Assembly: GCA_963707275.1 (NCBI GenBank)
Contig: CAVPPH010000004.1
Span: forward strand, 186,001 to 250,000
Source: JACKBK01 sp963707275
GTDB taxonomy: Bacteria > Chloroflexota > Anaerolineae > JAAEKA01
DNA length: 64,000 bases
Reading direction: 5' to 3'
In this document: positions 55,748-64,000 of the stretch, piece after piece
Layout: each line of letters begins with the position of its first letter
How positions within the stretch are numbered: position 1 is the stretch's first letter
Notes under the pieces: model-generated
What the model was told of the DNA's origin: nothing
The model's input: only the letters and a program-made list of their open reading frames with translations
Databases searched by the model: none
Translations under genes and position numbers: made by a program

Positions 55748-57523
55748 ATGAGCTGGGAACAAACTGTAGAAGCAAACAAGATCCTGAGCAAGGAAATCGG
55801 CACCGTCGTCAAGGACTGGGGCGGCAAGCTGCCGATTGCGCTGGCCTACCCCAACACCTACTACGTGGGGATGTCCAGCCTGGCCTTGCAGATTCTCTAC
55901 CGCCGGTTCAACGAACATCGGCAGGTGGTCTGCGAGCGCGTCTTCTGGGACAAGGGCGGTGAGAAGGCTGGCCGGCCGCTGTTTTCGCTGGAAACGCAGG
56001 AACCGGTGAACGAGTTCGCGGTCTGGGCGTTCACGATCTCCTACGAGATGGACTACTTCAACGTGGTTGAGATGCTGCGCCAGGCTGGTGTACCACCGTT
56101 GGCTGCCGACCGCGATGAACGCTGGCCGCTGCTGATCGCCGGCGGACCGGGCATCACCATGAACCCGGAGCCGATGGCGCCCTTCTTCGACGCCATCGTG
56201 ATCGGCGAGGGCGAGGAGATCGTCGATGTGCTGGTCGGGACGATCATGGATGTGGGCGACGACGACCGCGGCGAATTGCTGGCGGCGCTGAATCGCATTG
56301 ACGGTCTTTACGTGCCGCAGCTTGTGCCGCCGATCGATCCACGACGACGACAGCGGCCAGCAGCGCCAGATCAAGCGGCTCTGGGTGCGCGAGTTGGAAC
56401 GTTTCCCAACCGTCAGTTCACTTTACACGCCCGACACCGAGTTCGGCGGATTGCACCTGATGGAGATCGCACGTGGCTGCGGCCGCGGCTGTCGTTTCTG
56501 CCTGGCCGGCTACGTCTATCGCCCGCCGCGCGAGCAACCGCTGGAGTTGCTGCTGGAATGGGCCCGGGAAGGACTGCGCCACCGCGACAAGGTGGGACTG
56601 ATCTCCGCGGCGGTGTCTGATCACACGCAGATCGACGAGTTGGCTATTCGCCTGCGGGCCATGGGCGCCAAGCTCAGCGTCAGCTCGATGCGTGTCGACC
56701 CGATCTCGGTGCCGCTGGTTGAGGCGCTGCGCGCCAGCGGGACGCAGACGCTGACCATTGCGCCGGAAGCGGGCAGCCAGCGGCTGCGCGATGTGATCAA
56801 CAAGACCCAGACAGCGCAACAGATCCTGGACGCGGTGGATCTGGCCGAGCGGCTGGACTTTCCGCAGCTCAAGCTCTATTTCATGATCGGCCATCCCACC
56901 GAGACCGACGCCGACATCCAGGCGCTGGTGGATCTGGCGCTGGAGGTGCGCGGGCGCTTCAAACGTCGGCTGGTTGTCAACGCGACGCCGTACGTGCCCA
57001 AGGCGCACACGCCCTTCATGTGGGAGGGCATGACCGACGTTGCGACCTTCGAGCGACGGCAGAAGTTGATTCAGCGCAGCCTGGGCAAGCATCAGGTGGC
57101 GGTGCGCGCCAACTCGCCGCAGTGGGCCGCGGTGCAGGCCGTGCTGGCACGCGGCGACCGGCGGCTGGCGCCCGTGTTGTTGAGCATGAAGCGTCTGTCC
57201 ATCTCTAACTTCGAGCGCGCGCTGGCCGACCACGGGATGACGATGGATGAGTTCATCGGCCGCGCGAGCCGGGCGTCCGCCAGCCGTGGGACATCGTGGA
57301 GAGCGGCGTTACCAGCAACTACTTCCTGTTCGAGCAGCGGCACGCCCAGCGCAGCGAGACCGGGCTGAGCTGCCCGCCAGATGCCAGCGGTTGCCTCTCC
57401 TGCGGATCGTGCGACACCGACTGGGCATATCGCGCCACAGACGGCGTGCCGGTCAAGAGCAAGGGACCGTGGCGCGCTGAAGACTGGCGGCCAGCAGCGG
57501 TGCCGATCACGTTGCAGGTGTGA
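55748..57523 (+). CDS. B12-binding-type radical SAM protein (TIGR03960-like; two frameshifts)
   Basis: About 591 aa. N-terminal cobalamin-binding-like domain (LPIALAYPNTYYVGMSSLALQ to IVIGEGEEIV), then the radical SAM core with ARGCGRGCRFCLAGYVYRPPRE, a CxxxCxxC 4Fe-4S motif. Conserved APEAGSQRLRDVINK and LKLYFMIGHPTETDAD follow. The C-terminus ends in a Cys-rich unit, CPPDASGCLSCGSCDTDW. In many genomes this protein is paired with a DUF2344 protein, which is not adjacent here. Substrate unknown. Indels lie near 56340 and 57280. ATG at 55748. Confidence 0.88.
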
Positions 57524-57540
57524 GTAGGCCGCGTGTGGCC

Positions 57541-57785
57541 GCCACCGAATGAATTCGGTGTCTGATACGGCCAAAGCATGCTGAAGCAAGCTCAGCCGGA
57601 GAGACAACAGCTTGCTTTGGCATGCTTGAACTGTATCAGACGGCGGTTTCGGCCGCAGGCGCCATCGAATGAATTCGGTGTCTGGTACGGCCGAAGCATG
57701 CTGAAGCAAGCTCAAAAATATGCGGCAGCCTGCTACAAGCAGGCTTTGCGCTGTGTGTCAGCCTGTTGGTTTCAACAACAGGCTG
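57541..57785. repeat. Composite fold-back repeat: direct and inverted copies plus two hairpins
   Basis: A 54-nt unit (GCCACCGAATGAATTCGGTG and on) occurs at 57541-57594 and again at 57661-57714 with 51/54 identity and a 120-bp period. Between them 57609-57641 is an inverted copy (AGCTTGCTTTGGCATGCTT ... GTATCAGAC). Two further hairpins follow: AGCCTGC/GCAGGCT (57727-57745) and CAGCCTGTTG/CAACAGGCTG (57759-57785). Confidence 0.85.
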
Positions 57786-57798
57786 GCGCGGCAGACCG

Positions 57799-58631
57799 AT
57801 GATCATGCAAATCGACACCGACTCAACCCTTCCATTGGCTCGTTTTGACACCCTGCGCCAGCACGCTGGGCTCATTCACGCTGTCAGCACGCGCCACGGC
57901 GGAGTCAGCCATGGCGCGTTTGCCAGCCTGAACCTGGGCCGGGTGGTCGGCGACGATGCGGAGAGCGTGGAGACCAACTACCGGCGGCTGGCAGACGCAG
58001 TCGGTGTGCCGCGGACCGCGATGACCACCACCTGGCAGGTTCACAGCAACCGCATCCTGCGCGCCGACGCGCGAGAACGCGGGTGGCATGATCGACCAAG
58101 CTGATGGCGTCGTCACCGACGTGCCTGACCTGCCCATCACCCAGCGCTACGCCGACTGCACGCCGGTGCTGGTCTACGATCCGCGGCGGCACGCGGTGGG
58201 CGTCGCACACGCTGGCTGGCGCGGCACGGTAGCCGGTGTGACGCCGGCGCTGGTCCGGGCAATGACGCGAGCACTTCGGCAGCGATCCCGCCGATCTGGT
58301 GGCAGCGGTCGGTCCTGCTATCGGTCCGTGCTGCTACGAAGTCGGTCGGAGGTTGTCGAGGCGGCTGGCGCAGCCTTTGCGGCGGTCGCGCAGTGAGGTA
58401 TTGCTGGCGCAACAGTCTCCGCTGAACGGCAACGGCGCGTCGGAAGCTGCTCGGCCCATGATCCATTTCGACCTGTGGCGCGCCAACCAGTGGCAGTTTG
58501 AGCAGGCCGGCGTACAGCAGATCGAGGTCGCGGGCATCTGCACCCGCTGCCAGCGCGAGACGTTCTTCTCGCATCGCGGCGATCATGGCAGGACGGGCCG
58601 ATTTGGCGCTGTGGCGATGTTGCGAGCGTAA
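57799..58631 (+). CDS. pgeF: PgeF/YfiH-type laccase-domain protein (several frameshifts)
   Basis: About 277 aa, normal for the family once called polyphenol oxidase and in E. coli shown to edit peptidoglycan precursors. HAVSTRHGGVSHGAFASLNLG is the N-terminal signature. Zinc-site residues lie in RYADCTPVL (Cys) and VAHAGWRGTVAG (His). AAVGPAIGPCCYEVG and the ending IEVAGICTRCQRETFFSHRGD are typical, giving peptidase/amidase-like or purine-nucleoside activity in homologues. Indels lie near 58082 (extra T), 58275, 58345 and 58395. Start at 57799, with a second ATG two codons later; the repeat lies immediately upstream. Confidence 0.88.
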
Positions 58632-58694
58632 CCGGTAATCAGTAAACGGTGACCGGTAAACAGTGATCGGAAATCGGTGGACGGTAAACCAGTG
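58631..58694. repeat. Degenerate CGGTAAACAGT short repeats before yggS
   Basis: Successive variants of CGGTAATCAGTAAACGGTGA fill the gap between pgeF and yggS. The same units lie at 16334-16365 before polA. Confidence 0.65.
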
Positions 58695-58700
58695 AACGCA

Positions 58701-59414
58701 ATGGAATTGGCCGACAACCTGGTGCGGGTGCGTGAGCGGATCGAGCGCGCGGCGCTAAACGCCGGGCGCGATTCGGGCGACATCACGCTGGTGGCGGTCA
58801 GCAAGACGCACCCGGCGACGGCTGTGCAAGCTGCGCTGGCTGCCGGCCAGTACGACTTCGGCGAGAACCTGGTCGAGGAGGCGTGGAGCAAGTTCGCCGC
58901 GCCGGACGCGCCGCTGGCCGGCCAGCCGGCGCAGCGGCTGCACCTGATCGGGCCGATCCAGAGCCGCAAGGCTGCGCTGGCGGTCGCGTGCCGGCCGGTG
59001 ATGATCCATGCGGTGGACAGGCTGAAGATCGCCAGCCGGTTGGATCGTTTTGCCGCGGAAGCCGGGCTGGTGCTGGACGTGCTGCTGGAGGTCAACATCT
59101 CCGGCGAGGAGAGCAAGTTCGGCTTTACGCCGGCCGGGTTGCAGCGTGACGTGGAAGCGCTACTCAGTCTGGCGCATCTGAACGTCAGCGGGCTGATGAC
59201 GATCCCGCCCTACGATCCCGACCCGGAACTGGCGCGACCGCATTTTGCTGCGCTGCGCGCTTTGCGGGAAAGCCTGGCAACGCGACACGGAGCGGCCCGC
59301 TGGCGTCATCTGAGCATGGGAATGAGCCACGATTATGAGGTAGCCATTGCCGAGGGCGCGACGTTGGTGCGCGTCGGCACCGCGATCTTTGGCGCGCGTG
59401 AGCGAGCGAAGTGA
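58701..59414 (+). CDS. yggS: YggS/PLPBP-type pyridoxal phosphate homeostasis protein
   Basis: 237-aa intact single-domain alanine-racemase-fold protein that binds PLP without known catalysis and influences B6 and amino-acid balance. PLP lysine in LVAVSKTHP, then YDFGENLVEEAWSK, HLIGPIQSRKA, LLEVNISGEESKFGF, and LSMGMSHDYEVAIAEGATLVRVGTAIFG. The phosphate-binding Ser/Met stretch is canonical. ATG at 58701 used; a GTG at 58692 is possible and no clear ribosome-binding site precedes either because repeats fill the gap. Its neighbourhood with proC and yggT is the classic yggS-proC-yggT order. Confidence 0.92.
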   Translation: MELADNLVRVRERIERAALNAGRDSGDITLVAVSKTHPATAVQAALAAGQYDFGENLVEEAWSKFAAPDAPLAGQPAQRLHLIGPIQSRKAALAVACRPVMIHAVDRLKIASRLDRFAAEAGLVLDVLLEVNISGEESKFGFTPAGLQRDVEALLSLAHLNVSGLMTIPPYDPDPELARPHFAALRALRESLATRHGAARWRHLSMGMSHDYEVAIAEGATLVRVGTAIFGARERAK

Positions 59415-59501
59415 GTTGCCAAACGGCAGCAAACGCCGGGCGTGCCAGAAACGTTGACCGGTTGTAACCGTACAGATGACAGACAAGGCAAGCAAACGGA
59501 C

Positions 59502-60336
59502 ATGCTGAAAGAAACACCTATCGCATTTATCGGCTCCGGCATGATGGCCGAGTCCATGATCAAAGGCATGCTGAACCAGGGGCTGGTGAACCCCCAGGGG
59601 ATCATCGCCAGCGGGCCGCGGCCTGAGCGGGCGTCGGAGCTGGTCAGCCGCTATGGCATTCAGGCCACCACCGACAACCGCAGCGCGGCCGATTTCGCCG
59701 AGATCGTCGTGCTGGGCGTCAAGCCGCAGGTCCTGCCGCATTTGCTGCCGGAACTGCGGGGCCACCTGAGTCGCAGCTCGCTGATCCTGTCGATCCTGGC
59801 CGGTGTGCGCATCAGCTCGCTGCTGTTTGGCACCGGCCATCCGGCCATCGTGCGCTGCATGCCCAACACGCCCGCACAGGTCGGTCTGGGCATGACCGTC
59901 TGGACGGCTACCGACCAGGTCAGCGCACCACCAGCGCGAGCAGGCACAGGCGATTCTCAAGGCGCTGGGCGAGACGCTTTTCGTGGACAACGAGGACTAC
60001 CTAGACATGGCGACCGCCCTTAGCGGCACCGGCCCGGCCTACATTTTCCTGTTTATGGAGGCGCTGATCGACGCCGGCGTGCATCTCGGCTTCTCGCGTA
60101 AGGTGGCCGAAGAGCTGGTGCTGCAAACCATGGCCGGGTCAGTCGAAATCGCCCGCCAGTCGGATCTGCATCCGGCGCAACTGCGCAACATGGTCACCTC
60201 GCCCGGCGGAACATCGGCCGAGGCGTTGTACGAGTTGGAAAAGGGCGCGCTGCGGACGATCTTATCCAAGGCGGTTTGGGCAGCGTATCGCAAGTCGAAA
60301 TACCTCGGCGATCTTTCAGAGAAGCACGGCAGCTAA
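59502..60336 (+). CDS. proC: Pyrroline-5-carboxylate reductase (one frameshift)
   Basis: About 278 aa; reduces pyrroline-5-carboxylate to proline with NAD(P)H. Rossmann motif IAFIGSGMMAESMIKGML at the N-terminus, VKPQVLPHLL, IVRCMPNTPAQVGLGMT, then (second frame) ALSGTGPAYIFLFMEALIDAG and NMVTSPGGTSAEALYELE. The single indel lies near 59925. ATG at 59502. A small palindrome CGGTT-GT-AACCG (59459-59470) sits 32 nt upstream and may be regulatory. yggT follows 5 nt after the stop. Confidence 0.94.
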
Positions 60337-60341
60337 TTTCT

Positions 60342-60599
60342 ATGGGCAATTTCCTCTTTCAGTTCATCGACCTTCTTCTCCAGGCCATGACCTGGCTGAT
60401 CCTGATTCGTGTGTTGATCACATGGATACCGAATCTCGATCCGTTTAACCCCATCGTGCGGCTGCTGCGCCAGGCGACCGATCCGATCCTGGAGCCGGCG
60501 CGCCGCATGATTCCGCCCATCGGTGGGATGGATATCTCCCCGATCGTGGTCATTCTGATCCTGCAAGGTTTGCAGATGCTGCTGCGACGGCTGGCTTAG
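60342..60599 (+). CDS. yggT: YggT-family membrane protein
   Basis: 85-aa intact protein with two membrane segments, FIDLLLQAMTWLILIRVLITW and ISPIVVILILQGLQML. The family-specific loop LDPFNPIVRLLRQATDPILEPARRMIPP lies between them. YggT relatives take part in osmotic response or, in Gram-positives and plastids, in cell shape and cytochrome assembly (SepG/YlmG); the role here is unproven. ATG at 60342, directly after proC. Confidence 0.93.
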   Translation: MGNFLFQFIDLLLQAMTWLILIRVLITWIPNLDPFNPIVRLLRQATDPILEPARRMIPPIGGMDISPIVVILILQGLQMLLRRLA

Positions 60600-60621
60600 C
60601 GGCAGCCCCGTGAGGCAACTC

Positions 60622-61080
60622 ATGCTACGAAGCAACCTGGCCGTGATTCTGGTAACGGGCGTGCTGGCCGCGGCCTGTGCGGCGCCGGCCGGTTCGCCTG
60701 CCGCACCTGCGGTTGAAACCGCAATTCCATCCACCGTGCCGTCCGTCCCGACGCCCTCGCCAACGACTGTTGATCCAACTGAAGCGCCGCCGGAGCTGTC
60801 GCCGCTGCGCATCATGGCCGCACCCGCCATCGAGGATCTGGCGGCCAGGCTTGGCGTGCCGGCGGAAAGCGTCGAGGTCGTGTTTGCCGCTGAGGTCGAA
60901 TGGCCGGACGCCAGCGTCGGTTGCCCTGCGCCCGACTTCGCCTATGCCCAGGTTCTTACTGACGGCATGAAAGTAACCTTGCAGGTCGGCGACGCGACGT
61001 ATGATTTCCACGGACGCTCGCCGGATGATCTGTTCCTATGTGGCCCCAAGGGGCCTGTTCCGCCAGGAGAAGTTCCGTAG
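60622..61080 (+). CDS. Lipoprotein with a WPDASVGCP-type domain
   Basis: 152 aa. Signal peptide with lipobox LAAAC, Cys19 being the lipidated residue, followed by a 40-residue Pro/Thr-rich linker. The folded domain (about residues 65-150) contains IEDLAARLGVPAESVEVVFA and then WPDASVGCPAPDFAYAQVLTDG and YDFHGRSPDDLFLC. This W-x-D-x-S-x-G-C-P pattern occurs in small exported proteins of cyanobacteria and Chloroflexi and has no assigned function. ATG at 60622 is preferred because GAGG lies 6 nt upstream; a GTG at 60610 overlaps that site. Confidence 0.75.
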   Translation: MLRSNLAVILVTGVLAAACAAPAGSPAAPAVETAIPSTVPSVPTPSPTTVDPTEAPPELSPLRIMAAPAIEDLAARLGVPAESVEVVFAAEVEWPDASVGCPAPDFAYAQVLTDGMKVTLQVGDATYDFHGRSPDDLFLCGPKGPVPPGEVP

Positions 61081-61101
61081 TTCGCAGCCTTTGATGCGAA
61101 C

Positions 61102-61149
61102 AGAAAAGAACCCGGCCCGCTCCAACTGGAGCGGGCCGGGTTCTTTTCT
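61102..61149. terminator. Strong bidirectional terminator between convergent genes
   Basis: A 23-bp perfect stem (AGAAAAGAACCCGGCCCGCT plus three more bases, and its complement) around a 2-nt loop. An A run on the left and a T run (TTCTTTTCT) on the right allow termination in both directions. Confidence 0.93.
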
Positions 61150-61184
61150 GGGTCGGTCCGGCTAGCCGGACTTACAGTTTTCGA

Positions 61185-64000
61185 TTAGCTGGCCGTCCGG
61201 AAGTAGACCCGGATGTAGCCGAGCTTGGACGGATCCCAGTATTCCCTGGTGGCCAGGCCGTAGTGAACGCCGGATGCGTTGATCGAGCTGGTGATCAGGA
61301 ATCCCTGGTTCTCGCCGCTGCGCAGCATGTCTTCCACTGCTGCGGTGATGTCCAGCCGCAGCCAGGTGCCGATCTTGCCGGAACCCAGGTGGTTGGGCAC
61401 GCCGCCGGGACCGTAGTCGCCGCCGGGCATCGTCCATGGCATCCACCAGTTGACTGCGTAGGGCATCCATTCGGTGGTAGCCGGGTGCGCCGACACGTTC
61501 TCCAGCACGGAGGTCGACCAGTTGCCGAACTTGCGGCCTTCGGTGACGTAGAGGTAGAGCCATGCCTGGTCTACCGCCGAGTCACGCGGGATGCCGTTGA
61601 GCGGGGTGTGGACGACCGGTCGCATCTGGTCGTAGAAGCCGAGCCACATCGTCTGGTCAGAGCCGTAGTAGTTGCCGGGCTGCGCGCCGTTGATATAGCT
61701 GTCGCGGTCGACGTTGAAACGTATCGAGCGATCGACCGGGTAGGTGCTGTTGTCCACCACCGGTAGAAGGTCGCCGTCCACGCTGGCCACCAGTGTCGCG
61801 CCGTCGAAGACCGCTGCCGTATGCTGTAGCTCGGCGGGCGCGTTGGTGATCTGGACGGAGAAGCCGAACTCAACGGTAGCGCCGGTACGCGTCTCGCCCA
61901 TCCAGGCCACGGCGACCACATCGTCGGGCATCGCCTCGCCAGCCAAGTTCGCCAGGTCGGTCAGGCCGCGCTCGGCGGCCAGTTGCGCGGCGTAGGCCGC
62001 GGTCAGCGGGAAGGCGCCGCCCCAGGCGCTGCCAGCGATGTATACGCCGTCCCGATCGACAGGTACCAGGAAGAAGGCATCGTCCAGCGCGCTGCCGATA
62101 TTGGTGGCGTCGAGGTTGACATCGACGTACGTGCCGACGACTGCCGGGTTGGTGCTGGGTGTCTGCGTCACCAGGCCGTCGAAGTCGGTCAGCGCGTTCC
62201 AGAAGCGGATGGTTGCCTGTTCGTCTGACTGATCCATCACCTCGACGTGAACGCCGAACTGCACGCTGTCGTCGCCGGGATTGCCTGTACCCAATCCGCC
62301 CGGACCGACCGGCAGGCCGTAGAGCTGCGGCAGCGGCGTGCTGTCTGGCAGCGTCACCCGGGTGGAGTAGTTGCCCTGGCCCGGCAACGCCGCGCTGGCC
62401 GAGAAGTAGTTGAAGTAGAGCGATGAGCCGCTGCCCGGATAGAAGAAGCCGGGGTAGTAGCCATAGGAGTTGTGGAAGGCTGGCGTTGCCGGCAGGCTGG
62501 GCCAGCTCTTGGTCTCGATGGGCGGCTGCACATACTGCCCGGTGCCGTAGTCTAACCCCAGCGAGGCTGTCCAGGCTGCGGTGGGTGTCAGGCCAAAGAC
62601 GGCGTCGCCGGCCAGTGCCCGTCCGCTGGGAGCAGGGCCTGCCCAGCCGTTCTGCAAGTTGGGGAAGGTGGTGTCGAAGCGCTTGGGGAAGTTGTTGGAT
62701 TCGACGACGATCAGTCCGAACTTCGGCCCGCAACTGGGAGGCGCACAAATATCGCTGGCGATCTCGTAGTCGAAGTCCTGGCCTACATCGCGCAGCGAAA
62801 CGGTCATACCAGGTGTCGTGGCTGGCATCCGGCCGACGATGCTAGTTGGCGGCGGCGCGCCGGTGGTGGCGTATTCGGTGTGGTATGCATCGCGCAGCGA
62901 CTGGTCGAAGCCGTTGTCGTCCCGCCACTCGAAGAGGTAATAGCGGTCTGTGCTGTATACGAGGGGCACAGCCAGCCAATCGTTCAACGTCCAGTCGCTG
63001 TAATCGCTGTCAAGGTCGTTCTCATACAGCGTTCCGCTGGCATCAATCAAAAGCAGGTTATCCGCCCACCACCCGGGATTTGTCACAGTGACGTCGGTTT
63101 GGTAGTTCAAGCGCAGATTGATCCTGCGGCCGGCATAGCCTGACAGGTCGAAGCGTAGGTTACCATCGCCCGCGCCGGTCAGTCCCCAGCCCTGGTTGAG
63201 GCCGTTGGGGTTGGTGTCAGTCAGCACGCCGTCCATGTCAGGCAAGCTTGTCCAGGTCAGACCATCGTTGGTCGAGACCTGTAGGAAGCCATAGTCCAAG
63301 TTATCTTCCAAGTCCCAGAACGAGTCGAATGAGAAGATGACCGGGGACACCGCGCTGGTCAGGTTGAAGTCACGAACGACGGTATGAGACTCAAAGTTGC
63401 CCACCGAAGCCCACCAGCCAACGCCCGTACCTGCAAGATTGGGGATCGGACGCTCGTAGTCCGGTAATGTGACGATCAGTCCATCTTCTGTGCCCTGGGG
63501 CGTGTTGCGGGCGCGCCCGATGGTCAGTTCCAACGCAGGATCGGTGTAATCGATGACGGCCGGATGGCGCCAGCCCAGCACGAAGTCCTGCCACAGGTTG
63601 TGACCGACCGGTCGTGTACCTGCCAGCGGCCCGCCCCAGACGCCCACCGAGTTCGCTCCCCACCAGCCGTTGGAGTTGGCCGGGGCGTCGATGCTGTACA
63701 GGTCTGGCAGGCCAAGCTGGTGTTCGAACTCCTCCTGTAATGCGCCTACAGCAAGCTGTTCCGGGTCGATGTTGTAGGCGCCCACGTAGTAATCGTCGGT
63801 CGGGTTCAACGGGGTGCTGAATCCGCAGATTCTGGGCCGCTCGAAGTAGGGCTTCCAGTAGAAGCCGGAGCTGCTGGTGTTCAGCCGGTCCTCGCCGCCG
63901 CCGTTCTGGAAGCCATAGCCGGCGTGGATGGTGATCAACAGGTCGATGACGTGGTCGCCGTTGGCGTCGAACTGGCTGCAGTCCAGCGAGTTGTCGTACT
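61185..64000 (-). CDS. Large secreted M6-peptidase-like protein with C-terminal DNRLRE-type domain (5' end beyond window)
   Basis: At least 938 aa, with no frameshift. The N-terminal visible part matches the immune-inhibitor-A-like M6 fold: DANGDHVIDLLITIHAGYG, then LGLPDLYSIDAPANSNGWWG. However, the zinc motif HEFGH is EEFEH here (63720-63734), so the first zinc-binding His is missing. The middle holds beta-sandwich domains (FDSFWDLEDNLDYGFLQVS; FDLSGYAGRRINLRLNYQT) typical of MAM/CUB-like or M6 accessory domains. The last about 180 residues, from RSIRFNVDRDSYINGAQPGN to YIRVYFRTAS, form a DNRLRE-like carbohydrate-binding-type domain. Expected at the cell surface; catalytic activity is doubtful. 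Confidence 0.8.
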   Translation of the reverse strand, partial: YDNSLDCSQFDANGDHVIDLLITIHAGYGFQNGGGEDRLNTSSSGFYWKPYFERPRICGFSTPLNPTDDYYVGAYNIDPEQLAVGALQEEFEHQLGLPDLYSIDAPANSNGWWGANSVGVWGGPLAGTRPVGHNLWQDFVLGWRHPAVIDYTDPALELTIGRARNTPQGTEDGLIVTLPDYERPIPNLAGTGVGWWASVGNFESHTVVRDFNLTSAVSPVIFSFDSFWDLEDNLDYGFLQVSTNDGLTWTSLPDMDGVLTDTNPNGLNQGWGLTGAGDGNLRFDLSGYAGRRINLRLNYQTDVTVTNPGWWADNLLLIDASGTLYENDLDSDYSDWTLNDWLAVPLVYSTDRYYLFEWRDDNGFDQSLRDAYHTEYATTGAPPPTSIVGRMPATTPGMTVSLRDVGQDFDYEIASDICAPPSCGPKFGLIVVESNNFPKRFDTTFPNLQNGWAGPAPSGRALAGDAVFGLTPTAAWTASLGLDYGTGQYVQPPIETKSWPSLPATPAFHNSYGYYPGFFYPGSGSSLYFNYFSASAALPGQGNYSTRVTLPDSTPLPQLYGLPVGPGGLGTGNPGDDSVQFGVHVEVMDQSDEQATIRFWNALTDFDGLVTQTPSTNPAVVGTYVDVNLDATNIGSALDDAFFLVPVDRDGVYIAGSAWGGAFPLTAAYAAQLAAERGLTDLANLAGEAMPDDVVAVAWMGETRTGATVEFGFSVQITNAPAELQHTAAVFDGATLVASVDGDLLPVVDNSTYPVDRSIRFNVDRDSYINGAQPGNYYGSDQTMWLGFYDQMRPVVHTPLNGIPRDSAVDQAWLYLYVTEGRKFGNWSTSVLENVSAHPATTEWMPYAVNWWMPWTMPGGDYGPGGVPNHLGSGKIGTWLRLDITAAVEDMLRSGENQGFLITSSINASGVHYGLATREYWDPSKLGYIRVYFRTAS

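Noticed and set aside
57541..57785. Possible CRISPR array
   Set aside because: Only two direct copies, 54 nt long with 66 nt between them, and an inverted copy in the gap; no cas genes.

Overview
The window looks like one contig of a draft, probably metagenome-derived genome of a GC-rich Chloroflexota bacterium (Anaerolineae/Caldilineae-like). This placement is inferred from several things: a Gram-positive-style mraZ-to-ftsZ division/cell-wall cluster with no outer-membrane genes nearby, B12-dependent ribonucleotide reductase with NrdR, Thr/Pro-rich lipoproteins with SH3 domains, an M6-like protein with a DNRLRE-type C-terminus, and many short palindromic intergenic repeats. No rRNA, tRNA, CRISPR array or prophage was seen. 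About 25 of 62 genes are split by single-base indels (insertions and deletions), yet their summed spans match family lengths. Most breaks are therefore read here as sequencing or assembly errors; gene spans are given over the whole repaired locus.

Layout. 1-211: tail of a secreted protein. 307-5247: thrC (minus), divergent from an ABA4-like membrane protein, a cupin, a TMTC-like glycosyltransferase with TPRs, and a flavin-reductase-type gene broken by a palindromic element. 5248-6937: AT-richer island with an ATP-grasp-like (Cj0069-type) gene. 6938-11571 (minus): tilS, a GT39-like membrane protein and a cytochrome P450. 11696-16347: UPF0173 hydrolase, PIG-L deacetylase fused to a helical C-terminal domain, 3-hydroxyacyl-CoA dehydrogenase, DUF59 protein, glycerophosphodiesterase, and a 73-aa orphan. 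16370-25781: polA, a DUF433/DUF5615 toxin-antitoxin pair, argS, serA, a CheY-like regulator, an SH3 lipoprotein, DUF971, and a SUI1/YciH protein. 25845-27820 (minus): acyl-CoA synthetase.

27911-46577: the dcw operon. A consensus promoter overlaps a three-repeat MraZ operator, followed by mraZ-rsmH-ftsL-ftsI-murF-mraY-murD-ftsW-murG-two membrane proteins-murC-murB-ddl-ftsQ-ftsA-ftsZ, with many ATGA/GTGA overlaps. murE is absent. ftsW and murG overlap by 284 nt exactly where MurG carries an unusual low-complexity insertion. 46784-51693: nrdR, a STAS/GHKL-ATPase protein plus a STAS/winged-helix protein, then nrdJ. 51737-61149: small secreted protein, a Vps62-like membrane protein and a partner (minus), YdcF-like protein, B12-binding-type radical SAM protein, pgeF, yggS, proC, yggT and a lipoprotein. 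61185-64000 (minus): large M6-peptidase-like surface protein running off the end, with HEXXH altered to EEFEH.

Sequence-level themes: at least eight near-consensus sigma70-type promoters with 17-bp spacers; two probable leaderless GTG starts (tilS, ydcF-like); and several distinct palindromic repeat families, one lying inside a coding region. The best candidates for something undescribed are the STAS/GHKL plus STAS/wHTH pair between nrdR and nrdJ, the ftsW/murG overlap with MurG insertion, the PIG-L fusion, the Vps62-like membrane protein, and the 73-aa orphan with its own promoter.
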